From contig NZ_FNJU01000011.1 in assembly GCF_900104555.1 (NCBI RefSeq), positions 62,001-126,000 of the forward strand: DNA of 64,000 bases. The letters are read 5' to 3'. Position 1 is the first letter of the stretch, and the number at the start of each line of letters is the position of its first letter. The position numbers and the translations under genes are program-made. The notes beneath the pieces are model-generated. The model searched no databases, was not told the DNA's origin, and saw only the letters and a list, made by a program, of their open reading frames with translations. The DNA comes from Litchfieldia salsa (GTDB lineage: Bacteria; Bacillota; Bacilli; Bacillales; Bacillaceae_L). This document shows, piece by piece, positions 18,540 through 26,868 of the stretch.

Positions 18540-18568
18540 AGTATAAAATTGATAGTCTCTGATTGCAA
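18540..18568 (-). promoter_or_regulatory. sigma-A promoter of the drm operon
   Basis: TTGCAA (18563-18568) and TATACT (18540-18545) on the minus strand with a 17-base spacer, about 135 bases upstream of the drm start. Confidence 0.6.
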
Positions 18569-18616
18569 GGAAAATATGATGGAATCGTAGAATTTTTTTC
18601 CATTTAACTTTTCTGT

Positions 18617-18650
18617 TAAAAAAAATAGACTACTGAGGACCCCCTAGTAA
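18617..18650 (-). terminator. probable terminator after xerD
   Basis: In transcript sense an imperfect stem (ATTACTAGGGG with CCTCAGTAGT) is followed by eight T. The stem has mismatches, but the T run is strong and the position directly follows the xerD stop. Confidence 0.45.
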
Positions 18651-18663
18651 TCTTTTCTGTCCA

Positions 18664-19554
18664 TTATGCTCTTGGATGATATAGGTTATAAACGTCTTTC
18701 AATCTAGCTTTTGTTACATGTGTATAGATTTGAGTTGTTGAAATATCAGCATGTCCTAACATTTCCTGAACCGCACGAATATCAGCACCATTTTCTAAAA
18801 GGTGGGTTGCAAATGAATGCCTTAGTGTATGTGGTGTTAAATCTTTTTGAATATTAGCCAAGGCTGTTAACTTTTTTAAATTTTTCCAAAATCCTTGTCT
18901 AGTCATTCTATTGCCATGGTGATTTAAAAATAATGCCTCTGATTTATTCTGCTTTAATAAAAGTGGTCTTCCATTTTCAAGGTAGCTAGAAATTGCTCTT
19001 GCTGCAGTTGCTCCTAATGGAATGATTCGTTCTTTATTTCCTTTCCCAATACAGCGGACAAAGCCCATTGTTATATGAACATCATGGATATTTAAGCTAA
19101 TTAATTCACTCACACGTATCCCTGTCGCATATAACAACTCTAACATGGCTTTATCACGGATTCCAAAGATGGTATCGTCTTTAGGAGCCTCTAAAAGTGC
19201 TTCCACTTCTGATATATTTAACACTTTAGGAAGTGTTTTATGTTGTTGTGGTGTTTCGATGTGAACGGTTGGATCCTGGCTCGTTATTTGTTCTCTAAGA
19301 AGAAATTGGTGAAAGGATCTTATAGATGCAATTTGGCGAGCAAGAGTCTTTGCTGATTTTCCCCGCTCGTTTAAATATTTAAGAAAGTGAAGAATATGTA
19401 TTCTAGTTATTTCTTTAAAGGATGTGATTTTCTCAACATTGAAAATATATTTGTGATATTCTCTTAGGTCTCTTTCATAAGAAACAATTGTATTTTCTGC
19501 TAATCTTCGTTCAACGATTAGATAGTGCAGGAAATCTTTAATCTGGTCTTCCAT
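18664..19554 (-). CDS. xerD: site-specific tyrosine recombinase XerD
   Basis: Resolves chromosome dimers at dif with its partner recombinase. The 296-residue product has the SAM-like N-terminal domain (about 1-90) and the catalytic domain with the Arg in [12 protein letters not shown], the [17 protein letters not shown] box (His and Arg), the [13 protein letters not shown] segment and the nucleophile Tyr within it. The ATG at 19554 lies 8 bases after GGGGAG. It follows yqzK by 5 bases. B. subtilis has the same fur-yqzK-xerD-drm-pupG order. Confidence 0.97.
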   Translation of the reverse strand: MEDQIKDFLHYLIVERRLAENTIVSYERDLREYHKYIFNVEKITSFKEITRIHILHFLKYLNERGKSAKTLARQIASIRSFHQFLLREQITSQDPTVHIETPQQHKTLPKVLNISEVEALLEAPKDDTIFGIRDKAMLELLYATGIRVSELISLNIHDVHITMGFVRCIGKGNKERIIPLGATAARAISSYLENGRPLLLKQNKSEALFLNHHGNRMTRQGFWKNLKKLTALANIQKDLTPHTLRHSFATHLLENGADIRAVQEMLGHADISTTQIYTHVTKARLKDVYNLYHPRA

Positions 19555-19559
19555 TTTCA

Positions 19560-19784
19560 CTACTCCCCATAATGGTAGAAAAACTTCAATCGATCAAACC
19601 ATTTATATTCTTCCTCACCTACTGTTGAAACCTTAACAGCAGTACCCTGTGGTTCATCATAACGGTGATAGTTTTCATATTCTTGATTGATCCACATAAT
19701 ACCATAATAAAATAAAATCGTGCAGCCCGTAAATAATATAAAGATTTTAACAGTCCCATACATCATTTGTATCATTTGTCTCAT
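19560..19784 (-). CDS. yqzK: DUF4227 family membrane protein YqzK
   Basis: A 74-residue protein with one membrane span (about residues 9-28, [19 protein letters not shown]) and a short charged C-terminal domain. It matches B. subtilis YqzK in size, topology and position between fur and xerD. The ATG at 19784 has TTGGAGGATTAC upstream; the longer start lacks a ribosome binding site. Function unknown. Confidence 0.85.
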   Translation of the reverse strand: MRQMIQMMYGTVKIFILFTGCTILFYYGIMWINQEYENYHRYDEPQGTAVKVSTVGEEEYKWFDRLKFFYHYGE

Positions 19785-19902
19785 TTTGTAATCCTCCAAA
19801 ATTGTTACTTTATTAAGAAGATATGCCAAAATGATTCTGTTTTATACATACTTGTCTAAATCTTTCAGATATTATGATCGGCTCGTTTAGTTTACCTCAA
19901 TG

Positions 19903-19955
19903 AAAAAAGGCAGGTTCTAGGGTGTTAGCGTACATACCACCCGTGAACTGCCTTT
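19903..19955 (-). terminator. intrinsic terminator of fur
   Basis: AAAGGCAGTTC pairs with GAACCTGCCTTT (one bulge) around a long secondary stem, followed by TTTTTTCA in transcript sense, directly after the fur stop. Confidence 0.75.
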
Positions 19956-19959
19956 ACTT

Positions 19960-20430
19960 TTATTCTTCTATTTGTTCTGTCGCTGCTTCATCTTTGTCAT
20001 GACATCGATGGCAAATACCATGAAAAGTGAGACGGTGGTCTTTTATAATAAAGTTCCATTTTGTTTCGACTATTTCTTCTACATCCTCAAGAAGATCTTC
20101 TTGGATTTCATCAACAGCACCGCATTCTATACATACTAAGTGATGATGAAAATGAGCTGCGCCCTCTTGGCGTAAATCATATCTTGAAACTCCATCACCG
20201 AAATTTATTTTATCAACAATTTTTAACTCGGTTAATAATTCAAGTGTTCGATATACAGTCGCTAATCCTATTTCCGGCGCTTTTTCTTTAACGAGGAGGT
20301 ATACATCTTCAGCACTCAAATGATCCTCTTCATGTTCAAGAAGTACTCTTACAGTCGCTTCACGTTGTGGTGTTAATTTGTAGCTCGATGAATGCAACTG
20401 CTTCTTGATCCGTTCAATCCGATTTTCCAT
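19960..20430 (-). CDS. fur: ferric uptake regulator
   Basis: Iron-responsive repressor of uptake genes. The 156-residue protein has the winged-helix DNA-binding domain (TPQREATVRVLLEHEEDHLSAEDVY, IGLATVYRTLELL) and the metal-binding dimerisation domain with HFHHHLVCIECGAV and the C-terminal CHRCHD zinc pair. I call it Fur rather than PerR or Zur mainly from conserved position between spoIIM and yqzK. A clear sigma-A promoter lies upstream. Confidence 0.93.
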   Translation of the reverse strand: MENRIERIKKQLHSSSYKLTPQREATVRVLLEHEEDHLSAEDVYLLVKEKAPEIGLATVYRTLELLTELKIVDKINFGDGVSRYDLRQEGAAHFHHHLVCIECGAVDEIQEDLLEDVEEIVETKWNFIIKDHRLTFHGICHRCHDKDEAATEQIEE

Positions 20431-20462
20431 CTTACAATTCCCTCCCTCGCCATTACCATCCT

Positions 20463-20491
20463 ATTATAGCAAAGATACGGAAACTGTCCAA
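20463..20491 (-). promoter_or_regulatory. sigma-A promoter of fur
   Basis: TTGGAC (20486-20491) and TATAAT (20463-20468) on the minus strand with a 17-base spacer, 33 bases upstream of the fur start. Confidence 0.7.
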
Positions 20492-20585
20492 ATAAAATTA
20501 TTACAAATAAATAAAAATAATGAATATCATTTAAAAATAATTTTAATTTTTAAACCCCTCTATTCCGATCAGTTTTTAATATTCG

Positions 20586-21230
20586 TTATTTAAAAACATC
20601 GATTACACTCTTCATTAAGGCTGGTGAGGCAAAGGCTTCAAATCCAGACGCCAGTAATAATACGATGCTTATTCCGACCATTGCAAGTGTATATTTTGTG
20701 AATAACTGAAGGATAGGTTCATTTGCTCTTTTCATAAATTGTTGACGAATCATTTTCAAGGAAAATGATACGGAAATTGTTCCGATAATGATAAAGGCTG
20801 GAATAATTAACAAGTTCTGGGGTAGCACAGATACAATTGATAACAAGAATCCGTCCCACTGCATTTGATTCACTAAAAATCCAACTGTAAATCCAACAAC
20901 TACACCTTTTAAAAATAAAAGAATCAGAATGACCGGTAATCCAATAATCGATATACCAAGTAACCACATTAATCCTACCGATTTTATATTATGAAAATAG
21001 CTTTGCTTAAACATATCAGTAGCACTCGCAAATCTACCTTCAGATACTTGTCCAAAAAATTGACTAAGGTAATAATATAAATCCTGTTTTTGGCTTAAAT
21101 TTAAACTATTAACAACAACTGCACCAAAAATTACACCCATTAAAAAGAGCACTGTGATAAATATATAAATAGAGGCATGCTCACGTCCATGGTTTTGTAA
21201 TGCTATTTTTATTGGAGTCTGTTTTTTCAT
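20586..21230 (-). CDS. spoIIM: stage II sporulation protein M
   Basis: Membrane protein of the DMP peptidoglycan-hydrolase complex (SpoIID-SpoIIM-SpoIIP) that drives forespore engulfment. The 214-residue product has about five membrane spans (including near 22-42, 78-110, 125-145 and 175-198) and the [23 protein letters not shown] segment typical of the family. The ATG follows AGGAGGAAC. A sigma-E-type promoter lies upstream. Neighbour of fur as in B. subtilis. Confidence 0.95.
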   Translation of the reverse strand: MKKQTPIKIALQNHGREHASIYIFITVLFLMGVIFGAVVVNSLNLSQKQDLYYYLSQFFGQVSEGRFASATDMFKQSYFHNIKSVGLMWLLGISIIGLPVILILLFLKGVVVGFTVGFLVNQMQWDGFLLSIVSVLPQNLLIIPAFIIIGTISVSFSLKMIRQQFMKRANEPILQLFTKYTLAMVGISIVLLLASGFEAFASPALMKSVIDVFK

Positions 21231-21259
21231 TTTTGTTCCTCCTATCAGTCTCTTACTAG

Positions 21260-21287
21260 ATTCTATGAATTTTTTTAGAAACTATGA
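21260..21287 (-). promoter_or_regulatory. sigma-E-type promoter of spoIIM
   Basis: TCATAGT (minus, 21281-21287) approximates the sigma-E -35 KMATATT and CATAGAAT (21260-21267) the -10 CATACAnT, with a 13-base spacer. spoIIM is sigma-E dependent in B. subtilis. Confidence 0.5.
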
Positions 21288-21330
21288 CCTCAGATAAGAG
21301 AATTTATTTGTAATTTTATTATTTTATAAT

Positions 21331-21540
21331 GGCTGTTTTCGCATAGATTGTTGCTTTTAAAGCCGCAGGCTGAATACACTCCGCGTCCGGCGGGTGACCA
21401 GTGAGCCTCCTCGTCGCTGAACCTCCTTTGGTGTATCACTTTGGCCACTGGTCTGAGCAGGAGTCTACGTGTATTCAGCCTGCTAGAGTCTAGCTTCTCA
21501 ATGTTTTATGTCTAAAACAACAGAATTTTAAAAAACAGCC
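21331..21540. repeat. palindromic MITE-like repeat, family A, copy 2
   Basis: Second copy of the element at 14770-14980; the core from AAAGCCGCAGGCTGAATACAC onward is almost base-for-base the same. Terminal inverted repeats are clear here: GGCTGTTTT at 21331 and AAAACAGCC at the end. The internal palindrome and the GACCAGTG/CACTGGTC pairing are preserved. It lies between spoIIM and the EndoQ-like gene. Confidence 0.85.
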
Positions 21541-21563
21541 TTTAGAAAAATAGCTTTTATATT

Positions 21564-21586
21564 AAAAAAAGCCCCGTTAGGAGCTT
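21564..21586 (-). terminator. intrinsic terminator after the EndoQ-like gene
   Basis: AAGCTCC-TAAC-GGGGCTT (one G-T pair) followed by seven T in transcript sense, just downstream of the stop codon at 21592. Confidence 0.75.
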
Positions 21587-21591
21587 GGTGA

Positions 21592-22759
21592 TTACAATTT
21601 AACTTTCCCATAAATCCCACCACCGCCAGATTGAAGGGTTAACTTACCTTCTCTAGCAAAAATAATGGTTTCTGCGATTTTTTTAGGTAGAATTTCTTTT
21701 ATTGCAGACTCTGGCGCCTCATGGATGATTGCCATTTCTGTTTTAAAATAATTCCTCAATTTTTTTAGTGTTTTCGGTCCAATTCCCGGAATAAATTCAA
21801 GTGGAACTTGGTGAATATAAGGAGCCCTTGTTGAAGGTGAAACCGATTCACCACTCCCCAACTCCATTATCCGATCATAAACACCTTTGACAAATCGATG
21901 ATGTCCACAATGGGGACAGGTTTCTTCTACAAGATCCTTTATTAACTTTTCACACTTTTCACAGGTCGTTTTATGATACTTTCCTAACAATGGGTCTAGA
22001 CCATAGTTGACCATAATTTGTCTACCCTGTTCGCGATGTAGAGCTTTCCTTAATTCTTCAAAAGTAGGCTCTACCATCAATATTTTTTGGTACTCTCTAG
22101 CAATTTTCCCTAGTGAATGTGCATCTGATGGTTACATAAGGGTACGCATGTAGCTCTGATATATGATCAGCCATTATCGTATCTGAGCTTAATCCCAGTT
22201 CAATCGCATCAATTAGTAATGGATTGAACACCTCTGTTAGCGTTGATTTGACTCCTTTCCCATATAAACTCTTATATGGAGTGAAGACGTGAGCAGGTAT
22301 AAATAGACCTTGTAGCTCTTTGACTTTTTCTTGAAGTACTGTTCCACGTTCATAGATTCGTTGGGAGCTCAAGGAAATATTTTTCATCCTTGTTGCTAAC
22401 CATCGTGAAAACTCCCACATTTTCTCTATTGTCGGTAGATAAGCAAGAACATGAATTGGCCCTTTACAATTTTCATCATAAATCTCCAATTCCGATCCTA
22501 ATAGCAGGGTTACATCCTTGAAACGCAAGCCTCCTTCTTCAAACTGAAAAACATCACCTTTGTCCATTAACCGCTCTAGTTCATTTAACACTTCTGGGAC
22601 ATGACAGTCTATCACGCCAATCATATCCATCCCTTTTATCTCAGTCGCTTCTAATAGAATATTTTCGATTGTTAACGATTTTGCACCTGTAATCTTAACA
22701 GGCTTCCCCGTATTCGTACGACCAATATGGATATGTAAGTCTACATAATACTGATTCAT
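21592..22759 (-). pseudogene. EndoQ-like PHP endonuclease (TIGR00375 family) split by a frameshift
   Basis: Two adjacent reading frames are the halves of one gene. The N-terminal part (22097-22759, 220 codons) is a PHP domain with YVDLHIHIGR, IGVIDCHVPEV and IPAHVFTPYKSLYG. The C-terminal part (21592-22080 in the next frame) has two CxxC zinc knuckles and a helix-hairpin-helix (FIPGIGPKTLKKLRNYF). Removing one base near 22129 restores an uninterrupted join (YVT-SDAHSLGKIAREY). The downstream frame has no ribosome binding site, so it is not a separate gene. The family cleaves DNA at deaminated bases. It is coupled to nudF by a TAATG overlap. Either a true mutation or a base-calling error. Confidence 0.8.
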
Positions 22760-23310
22760 TATTTCCCTAATACCTGTTGTAGCTGTAAATATTGAACAGC
22801 ATATGCCGTTTTGGCATCATAGATTTGTTTCTCCTCTAGTAAACCAAGCGCTTCTTCTAATGACACTTCTAGTAAATCAACAAACTCATCTTCATCTAAT
22901 GGTGCAGCATTTTCCTTTTTTGATAGTTTTTCTGCAACATAAAGGTGGACTAGTTCATCAGCAAAACCAGGTGATGTATAAAATGAAATAAGTGGTTTTA
23001 ATGTTTCACATATATAACCTGTTTCTTCCTCAAGCTCCCTTCGTGCTGTCACAATTGGTTCTTCTCCCTTTTCAAGCTTTCCTGCTGGGATTTCTACCAT
23101 GACTCTCTCCATTGCCTTTCGATATTGTCTAACCATCAAAATTTTACCTTCATCTGTAATGGCAATAATCGCAACAGCACCAGGGTGTTTAATGATTTCC
23201 CTTTTACTCATTTTTCCGTTAGGAAGCTCGACATCATCTACATGTAAATCAATAATTTTACCTTCAAAGATGGTTTTCCTTGAGAGTGTTTTTTCTATTA
23301 AATGATCCAT
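22759..23310 (-). CDS. nudF: ADP-ribose pyrophosphatase (Nudix)
   Basis: Hydrolyses ADP-ribose to AMP and ribose 5-phosphate. The 183-residue protein carries the Nudix box GKLEKGEEPIVTARRELEEETGY (about residues 76-98) and the family's substrate-side residues in PGFADELVHLYVA. The ATG is 10 bases from AAGGAG. It overlaps the following EndoQ-like frame and diverges from mciZ, as in B. subtilis. Confidence 0.94.
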   Translation of the reverse strand: MDHLIEKTLSRKTIFEGKIIDLHVDDVELPNGKMSKREIIKHPGAVAIIAITDEGKILMVRQYRKAMERVMVEIPAGKLEKGEEPIVTARRELEEETGYICETLKPLISFYTSPGFADELVHLYVAEKLSKKENAAPLDEDEFVDLLEVSLEEALGLLEEKQIYDAKTAYAVQYLQLQQVLGK

Positions 23311-23405
23311 TTCTTCTCAACTCCTTGTTCTATCACTGATATCATACTCATACATTTTACCATAATCTGTTGAATTATTATGAATGGTAAAGGAGTGAAC
23401 TTTTG

Positions 23406-23591
23406 ATGAAAATTTATGTGTTAGAGAAAGGATTAACAATGGTTGGTAAGCCTTGGGAGATTCGCCAAAAGCTAAAAGAGTACAGTAAGGAGTTTGACAC
23501 CGTTGAGGAATGGCTCAATGCTAATCAAGCCCTTTCCACCAAAAATAGCACAAAAAAAGTCATTTGGTTAGATTCTAAATCCTCCAAATGA
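23406..23591 (+). CDS. mciZ: MciZ, mother-cell inhibitor of FtsZ
   Basis: A 61-residue peptide whose first 40 residues closely match B. subtilis MciZ (LEKGLTMVGKPWEIRQKLKE, then FDTVEEWL). MciZ caps FtsZ filaments in the mother cell during sporulation and blocks a second division. The position between nudF and the yqkF-like gene is conserved. AAAGGAG stands 7 bases before a TTG at 23403 and 10 before this ATG, so either start is possible. The B. subtilis peptide is about 40 residues; here roughly 20 extra residues (ALSTKNSTKKVIWLDSKSSK) run through the terminator hairpin. CATACATT at 23349-23356 could be a sigma-E -10 but no good -35 is seen. Confidence 0.85.
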   Translation: MKIYVLEKGLTMVGKPWEIRQKLKEYSKEFDTVEEWLNANQALSTKNSTKKVIWLDSKSSK

Positions 23592-23598
23592 CCTTTTT
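23559..23598. terminator. bidirectional terminator of mciZ and pncA
   Basis: GTCATTTGG (23559-23567) pairs with CCAAATGAC (23584-23592); TTTTT follows on the plus side and TTTTTTT on the minus side. The mciZ stop codon lies within the right arm. Confidence 0.8.
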
Positions 23599-23603
23599 AT
23601 ATG

Positions 23604-24143
23604 TTAGACGATTTCTGTTTTAAAAACGGTACTCATGTGCTTGATGAATGTATCATGTTGATCAGTAAAAGTAGCCATTTTATCCTGATGTGCAACTGTT
23701 TTATAACCTCTTACATATGCACCATAAGCTGTTAAAAAATTACAGATGTCTGTACAAACTCCTGTTAAGTGCACTTTGGCAACGTCTCTCTTTCGTAACT
23801 CATCGTCAAGACCAGTGTTGTAGAATGCATCATATTCTGGTTTACCTATGTATACTACATTCTCATGATGCTTGTTCTTTTCATACCATTCCTCAAGCTC
23901 ATTGAACAACTTTTGCCCCCAAGTACCTTCTACATTATGAGCTGGCCATAACTCAAAATGAGGGTCGTCTTCTTTATGATTGTCCATGCAAATTGCCACA
24001 ACATCTCCGTTTTCTAAAAACTGATTTGCTGCTTCCAAAATATTTGGAACAATTACCTGTGCAGGCTTTCCCACAGTCAGATTCCCTTCATCTGAAACGA
24101 AATCATTGCTCATATCGATGATTAATAATGCATCACGACTCAT
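23604..24143 (-). CDS. pncA: nicotinamidase-type cysteine hydrolase
   Basis: Isochorismatase-superfamily amidase, 179 residues, likely deamidating nicotinamide to nicotinate for NAD salvage. The catalytic triad is visible: Asp in LIIDMSNDF (residue 10), Lys in YIGKPEYDAF and Cys in LTGVCTDICNFLTA. The VCTDIC signature and overall length match the Bacillus PncA group. The start has GGAGGGG upstream. It is a single gene, convergent with mciZ. Another hydrolase of the same superfamily is possible. Confidence 0.85.
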   Translation of the reverse strand: MSRDALLIIDMSNDFVSDEGNLTVGKPAQVIVPNILEAANQFLENGDVVAICMDNHKEDDPHFELWPAHNVEGTWGQKLFNELEEWYEKNKHHENVVYIGKPEYDAFYNTGLDDELRKRDVAKVHLTGVCTDICNFLTAYGAYVRGYKTVAHQDKMATFTDQHDTFIKHMSTVFKTEIV

Positions 24144-24286
24144 TTCTACCCCTCCTTTTATTTCTCACCTTTTCTTCTTACTTTCTTATAGCTAAGAATA
24201 CATGCTAGTCATTTCTGTTTCAACTTATTTGAGCTATACATGGTGAAATTGTTACAATGGAATCAAGGATTGGAGGAATCGAAAAT

Positions 24287-25210
24287 ATGAATAAACGTCA
24301 AATTGGAAAATCTGATTTATTTGCTAGTGAGATTGGCCTTGGTTGTATGAGCATTGGAGTTGAAGAAGCTCATGCAGTAAGGATCATTGATGAAGCAATA
24401 GATAGTGGGATTAACTATCTTGATACAGCCGACCTATATGATCAAGGTTTAAATGAAGAGTTTGTCGGTAAGGCCATTAAGGGTAAAAGACAAGACCTTA
24501 TTCTTGCAACAAAGGTCGGTAATCGTTTTGAACGAGGAAAAGAAGGCTGGTCTTGGGACCCTTCAAAAAAACATATTATGAATGCTATTAAAGAAAGCTT
24601 ACGCCGATTACAAACTGACTATATTGACCTCTATCAGTTGCACGGTGGAACAATGGAAGATCATATTGATGAAACAATCGATGCGTTTGAGGCATTAAAA
24701 CAAGAGGGTGTCATTCGATATTACGGGATTTCATCAATTCGTCCTAATGTTATTCAAGAATATGTAAAACGTTCTTCGATTATCAGTGTAATGATGCAGT
24801 ACAGTATCCTTGACCGACGACCAGAGGAACAAGTACTTCCTCTTTTAGAAGAAAATCAAATTAGTGTTTTAGCTCGTGGTCCCGTTGCAAAAGGTTTTTT
24901 AACTGAACGTTCCTTTAATCCATCCAAGGAAGCATTGTTTTCAAAAGGCTATCTTGATTATTCTTCCGAAGAATTAAAATCGATCGTTACTAGGATTAGA
25001 AATAGTTGTGATGGCCGTTCCTTAACAGAAATTGGCTTGCGTTACATTCTTCAAAGTTCAACAGTCTCTTCAGTCATTGCCGGGGCAAGTAATGTCGAAC
25101 AATTACATGCAAACGTTATTGCTGGATCATCTTCGTCACTCACCGATGATGAAATGAAGCAAATTAGACAACTAACTAAATCAGCAGGTTATGCTCAACA
25201 TAGATTGTAG
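24287..25210 (+). CDS. yqkF: aldo/keto reductase, YqkF-like
   Basis: NAD(P)H-dependent aldo/keto reductase of 307 residues with the TIM-barrel motifs: NYLDTADLYDQG (catalytic Asp and Tyr), LILATKVGNRF (Lys), IDLYQLHGGTMED (His) and the C-terminal cofactor region SSVIAGASNVEQL. The ATG at 24287 is 10 bases after TTGGAGG. The context nudF-mciZ-yqkF-yqkE-yqkD matches B. subtilis. The physiological substrate is unknown. Confidence 0.92.
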   Translation: MNKRQIGKSDLFASEIGLGCMSIGVEEAHAVRIIDEAIDSGINYLDTADLYDQGLNEEFVGKAIKGKRQDLILATKVGNRFERGKEGWSWDPSKKHIMNAIKESLRRLQTDYIDLYQLHGGTMEDHIDETIDAFEALKQEGVIRYYGISSIRPNVIQEYVKRSSIISVMMQYSILDRRPEEQVLPLLEENQISVLARGPVAKGFLTERSFNPSKEALFSKGYLDYSSEELKSIVTRIRNSCDGRSLTEIGLRYILQSSTVSSVIAGASNVEQLHANVIAGSSSSLTDDEMKQIRQLTKSAGYAQHRL

Positions 25211-25219
25211 CATTTGTTT

Positions 25220-25256
25220 GAGGCTGTCAGCTGTTTGTTTCAGACAGCCTCTTTTT
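25220..25256 (+). terminator. intrinsic terminator of the aldo/keto reductase gene
   Basis: GAGGCTGTC (25220-25228) pairs with GACAGCCTC (25243-25251) followed by TTTTTAATTTT. Confidence 0.85.
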
Positions 25257-25260
25257 AATT

Positions 25261-25509
25261 TTATTTATAATCATTCCACTTTAAAGGACTTTCATTTAAC
25301 AATTCTTCGAATGACTTGTTTTTTTCACGTTCTTTTCGTTCTTTGCGTTTTCTTTCTTCCTCTCTCTCAATTTCCACTCTTTCTTGTTCCTTTAATTCTT
25401 TTTGTGTGTTCTTTAATTTTGATACAATCTCTTCATTCAATAAGTCTCCTAGACTTAGCTTTTCTTCTTGCTTCTTTTTAGTTGGGTGTTGCTGTTTCTT
25501 TTTTGCCAT
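25261..25509 (-). CDS. yqkE: DUF3886 family protein YqkE
   Basis: An 82-residue highly charged protein. The N-terminus is Lys-rich (MAKKKQQHPTKKKQEE) and a middle stretch of about 40 residues alternates Glu, Arg and Lys, suggesting a long helix or coiled coil. It ends SFEELLNESPLKWNDYK. Position between yqkF and yqkD and composition fit B. subtilis YqkE. No function is known. The ATG follows AAGGGAGAATTAAA. Confidence 0.82.
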   Translation of the reverse strand: MAKKKQQHPTKKKQEEKLSLGDLLNEEIVSKLKNTQKELKEQERVEIEREEERKRKERKEREKNKSFEELLNESPLKWNDYK

Positions 25510-25669
25510 TTTAATTCTCCCTTTTCTACCTTAAAAATGATTCTATAAATTAGTCCTACTTTTAACCAGATTATATCATGTTTGTTTTTTTATAAAAACT
25601 GTTTGGCATGAGCATCAATTTCCCATTCGTGATACTATAAGCCTATAGACTTGTTGGAGGAATTTGTTT

Positions 25670-26572
25670 ATGAAAAAAACTTTATTTTCACTGGGTGCAG
25701 GAATTGCTTCTTTAACTGCAGTTGGACTTCTTTTTACAAATAAAATCATCTATATTAAAAAGAAAAGTGACGATACCATTCTACATCGGGAGTTATCTGA
25801 AGGAAGATTTACACTTGAAGAATTCAATCATTTAAATAAAGACACGATTACTATTCCCTCTAAGTTCGGCTACTCGATTCAAGGGTGGTTTGTTAAAGCA
25901 ACAAATGACAAGAGATTTATGATTATTTCTCACGGTGTGACCATGAATAAAATCAACTCAATTAAATACATGAAGCTATTTTTAAGTCGGGGCTGGAATG
26001 TAGTCGTTTACGATCATCGAAGTCATGGGGAATCTGGCGGAAAAACAACTAGTTATGGTTTTTATGAAAAGTTCGACTTACAATCAGTTGTTTCATGGAT
26101 AAAAAACCAGTATGGAGATGAGAGTGTGATTGGTATACACGGCGAATCCATGGGAGCAGTGACGACTCTTCTTTACGCTGGAATGGTTGAGGATGGTGCT
26201 GATTTCTATATTGTCGATTGTCCTTTTTCGGATTTTAAAGACCAACTGAAATATCTTCTAAAAAAAGACTATAATCTCCCACCGTTTCCGGTTCTTCCAA
26301 TTGCAAATCAACTGTTGAAACTTCGGGAGGGTTATCGCATGGAGGATGTATCCCCTATCACAGTTATCAAAAATATAAAAAATCCTGTTTTGTTCATTCA
26401 TAGCGCTAAGGATGATTATATCCTCCCTGAAATGACTAAAAAGCTCTTTGAATTAAAAGAAGGGCCTAAAAAATTATTTATTGCCAAGAACGGAAATCAT
26501 GCTTATTCCTTTGGCGAAAATAAAGAGGAGTATGAATCAATCATTGATCAATTTTTAGACGAAATATTATAA
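25670..26572 (+). CDS. yqkD: alpha/beta hydrolase, YqkD-like
   Basis: A 300-residue hydrolase with an N-terminal hydrophobic anchor or signal (LGAGIASLTAVGLLFTNKI). The oxyanion region is FMIISHGVTMNK, the nucleophile elbow is GIHGESMGAVT (GxSxG), the acid lies in HSAKDDYILP, and the His in AKNGNHAYSFGENKEEY. The ATG at 25670 is 9 bases from GGAGG. The fold and catalytic triad are clear; the substrate is not. It is likely tethered outside the membrane. Confidence 0.9.
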   Translation: MKKTLFSLGAGIASLTAVGLLFTNKIIYIKKKSDDTILHRELSEGRFTLEEFNHLNKDTITIPSKFGYSIQGWFVKATNDKRFMIISHGVTMNKINSIKYMKLFLSRGWNVVVYDHRSHGESGGKTTSYGFYEKFDLQSVVSWIKNQYGDESVIGIHGESMGAVTTLLYAGMVEDGADFYIVDCPFSDFKDQLKYLLKKDYNLPPFPVLPIANQLLKLREGYRMEDVSPITVIKNIKNPVLFIHSAKDDYILPEMTKKLFELKEGPKKLFIAKNGNHAYSFGENKEEYESIIDQFLDEIL

Positions 26573-26611
26573 AAAGTGCCAGGCACCATAAGTGGTACCT
26601 AGCACTTTTTA
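26573..26611. terminator. bidirectional terminator between yqkD and yqkC
   Basis: AAAAAGTGCCAGGCACC and GGTACCTAGCACTTTTT form a long hairpin with A/T runs on both sides. The GTGCCAGGCACC core recurs in the terminator at 30344-30382. Confidence 0.85.
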
Positions 26612-26625
26612 TGCGTTAAGACATC

Positions 26626-26868
26626 TTATCCTAACACATCTGTAATCTCTGTATAGTTTTCTTCAATATACGCAATCGCTAAATCTATTGTCTCAAATTC
26701 TTTCGCTTCAAATGTAACCTCATCTTGAATCAACCATACATCTTTCTGTTCCATATCACTTCCTGCTACAGACCAGTGAAGCAGGCTGAGTGGGTGATTA
26801 TCACTTAAAAATGATACCCATGTTTTGTTTTCTGCTACATTTTTAATCGTTTTAAGCTTTTGGTTCAT
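26626..26868 (-). CDS. yqkC: DUF2552 family protein YqkC
   Basis: An 80-residue soluble protein ([28 protein letters not shown] at the N-terminus, IAYIEENY near the C-terminus) matching B. subtilis YqkC in length and position. Function unknown. Its first 17 bases overlap the end of yqkB, so the two are co-translated. Confidence 0.82.
   Translation of the reverse strand: MNQKLKTIKNVAENKTWVSFLSDNHPLSLLHWSVAGSDMEQKDVWLIQDEVTFEAKEFETIDLAIAYIEENYTEITDVLG

Noticed and set aside
21592-22080. Treating the 162-codon C-terminal EndoQ frame as an independent zinc-finger/HhH gene
   Set aside because: No ribosome binding site before its first ATG, and the sequence continues the upstream frame exactly after a one-base shift.
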